Of a stretch of DNA of 20,140 nucleotides, positions 15,557-20,140 are shown one piece after another. Numbering within the stretch: position 1 is the stretch's first letter; every line of letters starts with the position of its first letter. The stretch is from positions 1 to 20,140 of the IMG/VR virus record IMGVR_UViG_3300010885_044536; one strand, given 5' to 3'. Below the pieces are notes generated by a model. That model was given only the letters and a program-made list of their open reading frames with translations, had not been told where the DNA came from and made no database searches. The DNA is from a virus. Both the position numbers and the translations under genes were made by a program.

Positions 15557-15568
15557 CGAGGCATCGGC
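15535..15568 (+). promoter_or_regulatory. Promoter-like element C before gpW-like gene
   Basis: TTGAAA (15535-15540), N9, GTTTTGT (15550-15556), N12, ATG 15569. This is the fifth copy of the element in cassettes A and B, with exact 9-nt spacing and a shared GTCGAGGC before the start codon. Unlike the others it lies between two genes of the same strand. The hexamer falls in the loop of the hairpin at 15528-15549. Confidence 0.6.
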
Positions 15569-16105
15569 ATGGCAGCTTTACCCTCCCGCGCATTCTGCGG
15601 CGAATCGTTGGAATTTACCGCAACTGTAACGTCAGGCGCTACGGGATCAGCTCATTTTCGCAGCATTGACACGGGCGAGGTTGTCACGGTTCCGCTGTCA
15701 GTGTCAGGGGCAACGGCAACCGCGACCTATCCGCCGGAAAAGACGGCCAACCTGCCGGCAGGAATCTACGTCGTTGCCTTAACGCTTGAGGTGGCCGGGA
15801 TTCGGTCGGTTGAGTCTATCGGCAACATCACGCTTCAAGCGCCGCCGGATCGCTCCCCACTGCCAAGCCATGCGCGAAAGATGGTCAAGGCTTTGGAAGC
15901 ACACCTTGAGGGCCGAATTAGCGATGACGAAGGCCGAGGGCTTGAGACTTACACCGTCGGAGGCGTGCCGATTACCAAGATTTCCTTGATGGACGCTCGC
16001 GAGCTTTTGACCAAATACCGACGCGACCTCGACACTGAGATTGCCAAGGCTCGCGCTGATGCAGGGCTTTCCAACGGTCGAACCATTTACTCCCGCTTTG
16101 AATGA
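15569..16105 (+). CDS. gpW-like head-tail joining protein with N-terminal Ig-like domain
   Basis: A 178-residue protein from ATG 15569 (a TTG at 15548 is in frame but lies within the regulatory element). Residues about 8-90 form a beta-rich Ig-like domain (ESLEFTATVTSG, ATATYPPEKTANLPAGIY, VVALTLEVAG). Residues about 103-157 match the gpW pattern: MVKALEAHLEGRI, then a variable turn, TYTVGGVPITKISLMDARELL and a closing helix. gpW (68 residues in lambda) finishes the head after packaging so that the tail can attach. Position between terminase and portal is as in lambda. The added Ig-like domain is unusual; such domains on phage particles often bind surface sugars. Stop overlaps the portal start (ATGA). 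Confidence 0.65.
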   Translation: MAALPSRAFCGESLEFTATVTSGATGSAHFRSIDTGEVVTVPLSVSGATATATYPPEKTANLPAGIYVVALTLEVAGIRSVESIGNITLQAPPDRSPLPSHARKMVKALEAHLEGRISDDEGRGLETYTVGGVPITKISLMDARELLTKYRRDLDTEIAKARADAGLSNGRTIYSRFE

Positions 16106-17544
16106 AACCACTCCTTTACGGTCCCAACAACAAGCCAATTCGCACGCGCAATTTTGACGCGGCAAAAGGCACGCGATACACGAACGACTGGGTCGCAGGA
16201 ACAGGCCCAGCGGATAACGCGATCAAACAGGACGCCAAGTCTTTGCGCGACCGTGCGCGGGATTCTGAGCGCAACGACGGCTACATCGAGGGCGCGTTGA
16301 TGGCCTTGGAGTCCAACGTGATCGGCCAGCATGGGATTCGCATGAAATCGCTCGCCCGTCGAGCAGATGCGAGGAGCAAAAAGGGCTTGTCGAACAGCGC
16401 CGACAACAACGCGAGAGCTAAGGTCGAGGAGGCTTGGGAGGATTTCTCACGCCGTGGCAATTTCGATGTCACCCGCCAGTTCTCACGCGCTGCTTTTGAG
16501 CGTCTCGCCTTGCGGTCTGCCGTTCGCGATGGTGGATTCTTGACGCGCACCATTGAAGGCTTTCCGAAAAACGATTTCCGCTTTGCCGCGCAAGGCATCG
16601 AGATCGACGCGCTCGATCCGCACCACCGGAACGATGCCGCCCGTATTTACATGGGCGTTGAGTTTGATGAATGGGACGAGCCCATTCGGTATCATCTTCG
16701 CAAAATGGACCCGAAGAGCGGTCGCTACACGCGCGAAACGTTCGCCGTTGGGTCAGATAACATGATCCATACGTTTTTGGCTCGTCGGATCAATCAGAGC
16801 CAAGGCTATTCTTGGCTTGCCAATGCCCTCCTTCGCCTTCGGCATCTTGCCAAATTCGAAGAAGCCGAGGTAATCGCCGCCCGTATCAGTGCCAACAAGC
16901 TTGGCTTTTTCAAACAGACCGGAGAAGCGCAATACACTGGCGATGAGGACGACGACGGGAAAGCCATTGCACCTTCTGCACCTGGCACGTTTGAGACGCT
17001 TCCCCACGGCGTCGAGGCCCAGATGATTGACCCAGCGCATCCGAATAGTGCGATGCCGGACTTTCGTAAAGCCATTCTGCGCGGAGTCAGCCCCGGCATC
17101 TACGTCAATTACAACACATGGGCGCAAGACTTGGAAGGCGTGTCTTATTCGTCGATCCGGCAGGGCGTCCTGTCAGAGCGCGACATTTACAAAATCCTTC
17201 ACTCGTGGTTCATCGACACTTTCGAGATTCCGCTTTTCGAGCGTTGGCTACGAATGGCGCTCTTGATGGGCAGGATTGAAGGCTATACCCTCCTCGACTT
17301 TGACCGCCTCTCCCATGTCGAGTTCTCCGGCAGGACTTGGACTTGGGTTGATCCGGTCGGCGACATCGAGGCCATCGAGCGGGAAATCGCTCTTTCGCTT
17401 AATTCTCGCGAGCGTGCGGCCAAGGATCGCGGCTTGAACATCGACAAGATCATTGCGGAGAACGAGCAGGACAATGCCAAGCTTCAAGCGGCAGGGTTGC
17501 CAACGGCTGTTGGGAAATCGGCTGGCGTCGAAGTTCCTAGCTAG
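16102..17544 (+). CDS. Phage portal protein, lambda GpB family, ending at an amber codon
   Basis: A 480-residue portal up to TAG 17542-17544. It forms the dodecameric ring at one head vertex through which DNA enters and leaves. Family features include the N-terminal segment SLRDRARDSERNDGYIEGAL (about 47-66) with SNVIGQHG, a central wing and stem region, and GVSPGIYVNYNTWAQDLEGV followed by SYSSIRQGVL (about 329-358), the usual GpB-family signature around the tunnel. The start overlaps the gpW-like stop. Sequence typical of the portal C-terminus continues in the same frame after the TAG (next entry), so the gene as read is either truncated by a nonsense mutation or read through. Without the extension it still has the full core fold. 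Confidence 0.88.
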   Translation: MKPLLYGPNNKPIRTRNFDAAKGTRYTNDWVAGTGPADNAIKQDAKSLRDRARDSERNDGYIEGALMALESNVIGQHGIRMKSLARRADARSKKGLSNSADNNARAKVEEAWEDFSRRGNFDVTRQFSRAAFERLALRSAVRDGGFLTRTIEGFPKNDFRFAAQGIEIDALDPHHRNDAARIYMGVEFDEWDEPIRYHLRKMDPKSGRYTRETFAVGSDNMIHTFLARRINQSQGYSWLANALLRLRHLAKFEEAEVIAARISANKLGFFKQTGEAQYTGDEDDDGKAIAPSAPGTFETLPHGVEAQMIDPAHPNSAMPDFRKAILRGVSPGIYVNYNTWAQDLEGVSYSSIRQGVLSERDIYKILHSWFIDTFEIPLFERWLRMALLMGRIEGYTLLDFDRLSHVEFSGRTWTWVDPVGDIEAIEREIALSLNSRERAAKDRGLNIDKIIAENEQDNAKLQAAGLPTAVGKSAGVEVPS

Positions 17545-17817
17545 ACGCGCGAGTTTGAAACGCTCAAGGCCAAGTTCGACGCTTACGGTGTCGGAGTTCG
17601 GGCCGGCTCGATCACGCCTCAGATGGCCGACGAGGATGCGTTCCGCGCCGAGGCGGCATTGCCAGCCATGGGAACGGAGGCTAAGGGCGCATGGGCTGAT
17701 GACAAGGGAGTCAGGCGCCCGATTACGCTCCAATCGCAAGCGGCCTTCTCAGCGGCTCAGGACGCGCTGGCCGATGAGTCGGATCCGCATGAGGGAGACG
17801 AAATGGATGCCGTTTAA
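17545..17817 (+). other. Portal C-terminal extension behind the in-frame amber codon
   Basis: Directly after TAG 17542-17544 the portal frame stays open for 90 codons, to TAA 17815-17817. It encodes TREFETLKAKFDAYGVGVRA, GSITPQMADEDAF, PAMGTEAKGAWADDKG, RRPITLQSQ and an acidic tail. To my knowledge this pattern (a TLK-KYDAYG-VRAG-ITPQ stretch and RRPITL) is found at the C-terminus of intact GpB-family portals. The final TAA interlocks with the stop of the convergent TerS gene (TTAA at 17814-17817), so the extension fills the space between genes. An in-frame ATG at 17623 could start a 64-residue fragment, but the conserved sequence begins upstream of it. Confidence 0.75.
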
Positions 17818-18227
17818 AGCTCGCCCCAGCATTTGCGAGGAACCGAGGAAATCACGCTCAAGCAATCCTCCTTTTCAGCGTCAGTCATCATTGAGCTTTT
17901 GATTCGCGCGGCGATCTCGTCGAAAAGGACGTTCTGAGCGGCCATTAGCTCGTCTACGTTAGCCAGTTCCCGGCGCTTCCGCGCATTGTCCATTTCTAGC
18001 CCCTCTGCGCGTGCTGTAGCCTCTCGCGTCCTCGCCTCCTCCAAGGACATTGCGCCCTCACTGCGAGCTGGTGGAGGGCGAAGCTGGGCGATTTCAAAGA
18101 TGTCGTAGAGCTTTGCGCCCTTGTCGCCTTCTTCAAACTTTAGCCCTAGGTGCGAGGCGCGTTTTTCGACCGTCTCGCGATTGGTGCGAAACATTGATGA
18201 AAGCGCCTTGATTGAAAACCTTTGCAT
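17814..18227 (-). CDS. terS: Phage terminase small subunit, Nu1-like
   Basis: A 137-residue DNA-recognition subunit of the packaging enzyme. The N-terminus (residues 5-45) looks like a winged helix-turn-helix (FSIKALSSMFRTNRETVEKR, then KLYDIFEIAQLR), as in lambda Nu1. It is followed by a long charged helix, SLEEARTREATARAEGLEMD and NARKRRELANVDELMAAQ, the usual linker and oligomerisation region of Nu1/DUF1441-type small terminases. ATG 18227 is chosen; a GTG directly before it at 18230 is possible, and AGGAAGG lies just upstream. The location is odd: it is on the strand opposite to terL and downstream of the portal. The assignment is good but rests on pattern recognition. Confidence 0.7.
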   Translation of the reverse strand: MQRFSIKALSSMFRTNRETVEKRASHLGLKFEEGDKGAKLYDIFEIAQLRPPPARSEGAMSLEEARTREATARAEGLEMDNARKRRELANVDELMAAQNVLFDEIAARIKSSMMTDAEKEDCLSVISSVPRKCWGEL

Positions 18228-18778
18228 CACCTTCCTGAGTGGGCTTGGGCGCGTTTGGCGATCTTGGCCTCGATTCGCTGGCGCATCTTCGCCGCGCTTT
18301 TATTGACGCCCTCTTGCAATGCTGGCGCTAGGACTTTGCTGGCGTGATCCATGTCAACGCCTTCAATCGTAAGTTCAATGGCCGGAATCAAAATCGTGCC
18401 TTTGTCCTCCGCTCCTGCGTTTTCGATCTTCTTGCGGAGCGATGCGACCTTTGCGCCAAGATCCTGCGCCATTTTCAGAAACAGCGATTTGCTGTATTTG
18501 ATCGCGGAGATGCGGCGATTGTAAAGACGTTCGGCCTGCCTTTGGTTTCCATTGCCGCGAGTAAATCCGGCCTTTGCTGCCAGCGCGTTAAAAAGCCCGG
18601 TTTTCAGATTCGGAATCGACGATTTCTTTGCTGCCGTTGCTGACTGATTGGCTTTGAACGCAACATCGATTGCTGTTGATTTCACAATGGTTTTCAAATC
18701 TCGCGACGATTCCTTCTCGTATGCCTGCAATGCAGCCATAAACTCACGAACGTCTACCGATGCCGTTATTCTGTCCAT
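18227..18778 (-). CDS. Probable minor tail or tail-completion protein
   Basis: A 183-residue basic protein from ATG 18778 (a TTG at 18784 would overlap the upstream gene). The N-terminus DRITASVDVREFMAALQAYE and the following helices (TIVKSTAIDVAFKANQSATA) resemble the opening of HK97 gp10-like or minor tail protein Z-like families, which have a short strand followed by a residue-rich amphipathic helix. The C-terminus is a long basic helical stretch (SAAKMRQRIEAKIAKRAQAH). It follows the chaperone-like gene by 2 nt and ends overlapping the TerS start. A role in tail or neck assembly is inferred from pattern and context. It could instead be another head-tail connector protein. Confidence 0.5.
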   Translation of the reverse strand: MDRITASVDVREFMAALQAYEKESSRDLKTIVKSTAIDVAFKANQSATAAKKSSIPNLKTGLFNALAAKAGFTRGNGNQRQAERLYNRRISAIKYSKSLFLKMAQDLGAKVASLRKKIENAGAEDKGTILIPAIELTIEGVDMDHASKVLAPALQEGVNKSAAKMRQRIEAKIAKRAQAHSGR

Positions 18779-18780
18779 GC

Positions 18781-18999
18781 TCAACTAAACCACGCTTCCG
18801 CATGTTCGCCAAGGATCTCGCTCATTTTTGCCGATGCGCTCCTGCCTGGTGGCACAATGTCGCAGCCGCGCTCGAAAAGGTCAGCGTTGCGCAATTGCAT
18901 GCCGATACAAAGCGGCAACTCGTCCATGTAATATGCCCAAGTCTGGCCGGGGAGCTTTGCTGCTACGGTCGAAACGTAGTCAGCATCGCTCCCGATCAC
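18781..18999 (-). CDS. Tail assembly chaperone, T-like small partner
   Basis: A 72-residue product of the GTG start at 18999, which overlaps the stop of the preceding gene (GTGA). The central WAYYMDELPLCIGMQLRNAD has the W-x-Y-x-x-x-E-L-P-L pattern common in the second of paired siphovirus tail assembly chaperones, which help tube protein assemble around the tape measure. The same frame is open upstream to 19146, so a -1 frameshift from the preceding gene could produce a fusion instead, as in lambda G-T. Its length is short compared with about 140 residues for lambda T. Confidence 0.6.
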   Translation of the reverse strand: MIGSDADYVSTVAAKLPGQTWAYYMDELPLCIGMQLRNADLFERGCDIVPPGRSASAKMSEILGEHAEAWFS

Positions 19000-19010
19000 T
19001 CCCCCACGTT
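18995..19010 (-). other. Possible -1 frameshift site between chaperone genes
   Basis: On the minus strand the end of the upstream chaperone gene reads GTG GGG GAG TGA, a run of five G (19005-19001) directly before the stop. Slippage by -1 on the G run would place ribosomes in the frame of the next gene (GGA GTG ATC), giving a fused product. Re-pairing in the P site would be perfect but imperfect in the A site, so this is weaker than the lambda site GGGAAAG. Confidence 0.35.
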
Positions 19011-19451
19011 GGAGGTGTCGCGACCACCGGAGGGAGATTCGACAGATGCAGAGACGGTCTGGATGTCCTCGCAGATCATGTTCAGAAGCTGCACGGCCTC
19101 GATCTCCTCCGCGCCTCCGATTTCGCCGCCCTCTTTGTCCCACCATGCCATCATCTCAATGATCGCTTGATCGCGATTGAGACAGGCACGGGCAACGCGG
19201 GAATCTTCCACAGAGCAGAGCCAGACCACCATGATCGAGTCAAGCGTGATTTGGTCCCAGACTCCATTTTCATCCGGCCTTGCGCGACCAAGGAAGAGGG
19301 AATTACCCATGCATCGCGCTGCGGTCGAGCGGGACTTGGAAAAGGGCTTTAGGGGCTTGCCTTTGAACTGGTATGACCGGCTGCGTGCGGCGACGATGTC
19401 GGGCGTGACGCTGTTCTCTTTTTCGATGTCTTCAATGGTTATGTCGCTCAT
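18996..19451 (-). CDS. Tail assembly chaperone, G-like
   Basis: A 151-residue acidic protein from ATG 19451. The pattern SYQFKGKPLKPFSKSRSTAA (26-45), followed by a helical core (SIMVVWLCSVEDSRVARACL, then AIIEMMAWWDKEGGEI) and a Glu-rich helix (EEIEAVQLLNMICEDIQTV), fits the first gene of tail assembly chaperone pairs: a short beta entry, then helices, then a Ser/Gly-rich tail. It lies 13 nt after the upstream gene and overlaps the T-like gene by 4 nt. In most siphoviruses this pair directly precedes the tape measure on the same strand; here the tape measure is on the other strand about 13 kb away. Confidence 0.6.
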   Translation of the reverse strand: MSDITIEDIEKENSVTPDIVAARSRSYQFKGKPLKPFSKSRSTAARCMGNSLFLGRARPDENGVWDQITLDSIMVVWLCSVEDSRVARACLNRDQAIIEMMAWWDKEGGEIGGAEEIEAVQLLNMICEDIQTVSASVESPSGGRDTSNVGE

Positions 19452-19464
19452 GCTTCTTTTTTGG

Positions 19465-20140
19465 TTATTTGACCCATCTGCGGGCTAGTTTCTCAAATTG
19501 TGGACCTTTCGGTATGACGAGCGGAAAGCCCTCGCGCTCGATCTTGATTGCGGGATTAGCGGCTTTCCAGATGTCTTTTAGCTCAAGGTAATTGGCCACC
19601 CATGCCTTTACCCATGCAAACATGGCAGGCATCCAGATAGCATCAAACCGTTCAGCGATCTTTCCGCCGTTTCGCCTTCCAGTTGCGTTGCGGATGACAT
19701 CGGGCATGTCGGAGAGCATTTGTGCGGCGCGCTCCTCCTCGTCGGTAACGGCACGCATTCCGATGGCGAATTTGCCGTCGGCGAATGCCTTGATATGCGC
19801 GATGGCACAATAAACGTGCAACAGCTCAAGATCGTCGGCGATTTGCTGCCACTCATCCTCTGTCCTCGCGCTGATCATTCGTGCCGGCAGCGCTGCGGCT
19901 TCGGTCATGTCCTGCGACGGATCACGCCAGACTTTGGCGAGCGACAAAGGACCGACGGTCTTGTTGTCGAGGTGATAACTAATCGTTCCCGGCTCGTCGG
20001 GATCGTAGGTGACGCCCTTTGAATAGACGTTAGAGATGCCTGGAGTTCCCGGTTCAAGCTCGACGCCAGCAGTGACACAAGCCGCGAAGAAGCGCGGACA
20101 TTGCGTTGGGATGATATTAACTCCCGCCCCTTTTTCTTCG
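19465..20140 (-). CDS. Phage protein of unknown function, 5' end outside window
   Basis: The minus frame is open from 20140 to TAA 19467-19465, with 224 codons visible and the start beyond the window. A TTG at 19947 could be read as a start, but well-formed sequence continues upstream of it (FFAACVTAGVELEPGTPG, then SNVYSKGVTYDPDEPG), so the gene is longer. The second half is helical and Trp-rich (DLELLHVYCAIAHIKAFADG, RFDAIWMPAMFAWVKAWVAN). No membrane segment, signal or known motif is visible. It is the first visible gene of the minus-strand tail/TerS block, so a structural or assembly role is plausible but unproven. Confidence 0.6.
   Translation of the reverse strand, partial: EEKGAGVNIIPTQCPRFFAACVTAGVELEPGTPGISNVYSKGVTYDPDEPGTISYHLDNKTVGPLSLAKVWRDPSQDMTEAAALPARMISARTEDEWQQIADDLELLHVYCAIAHIKAFADGKFAIGMRAVTDEEERAAQMLSDMPDVIRNATGRRNGGKIAERFDAIWMPAMFAWVKAWVANYLELKDIWKAANPAIKIEREGFPLVIPKGPQFEKLARRWVK

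Noticed and set aside
17542-17544. Whole-genome reassignment of TAG
   Set aside because: All other large genes here are intact without in-frame TAG, and one gene ends in TAG. One internal TAG does not show a changed code; kept only as a local finding.

Overview
The window is a piece of a tailed double-stranded DNA phage, or of a prophage, of a bacterium I cannot name from the sequence. It carries a lambda-like packaging module (GpA-family terminase large subunit, gpW-like joining protein, GpB-family portal, Nu1-like terminase small subunit), a short tape measure protein, tail assembly chaperones, large tail-fibre-type genes and a holin/endolysin cassette. No contractile-sheath gene, integrase, attachment site, tRNA or CRISPR array was seen, so a siphovirus-like particle is the best reading. 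Base composition is moderately GC-rich, Shine-Dalgarno sites are often weak, and genes are packed with many 4-nt ATGA or GTGA overlaps.

The genes lie in five blocks of alternating strand. Block 1 (minus, 4287 down to 1) has holin, endolysin, several small unknown genes, a helix-turn-helix protein and a metallophosphoesterase interrupted by an intein. Block 2 (plus, 4358-8004) has the tape measure and three probable distal tail proteins. Block 3 (minus, 12587 down to 8006) has two tail-fibre-type genes, a small acidic protein and a one-TM protein. Block 4 (plus, 12658-17817) has a structural-type protein, TerL, an Ig-gpW fusion and the portal. Block 5 (minus, 20140 down to 17814) has an unknown partial gene, two tail assembly chaperone-like genes, a probable minor tail protein and TerS.

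Three observations stand out. First, the two divergent block boundaries (4288-4357 and 12588-12657) are both exactly 70 nt long and built the same way. Each carries two outward-facing copies of TTGnnn-N9-GTTTTGT-N12/13-ATG with the two upstream hexamers separated by 1 nt. A fifth copy precedes the gpW-like gene at 15569, and two block 1 genes have a related leader, TTGCCA-N9-TGTTAGC-N10/11-ATG. This looks like a phage-specific promoter or operator system not matching the usual -35/-10 pattern. Second, a 330-residue LAGLIDADG intein is inserted directly behind the catalytic GNHE motif of the phosphoesterase. Third, the portal gene has an in-frame amber codon at 17542-17544, and portal-like sequence continues for 90 codons to a TAA that interlocks with the TerS stop codon.
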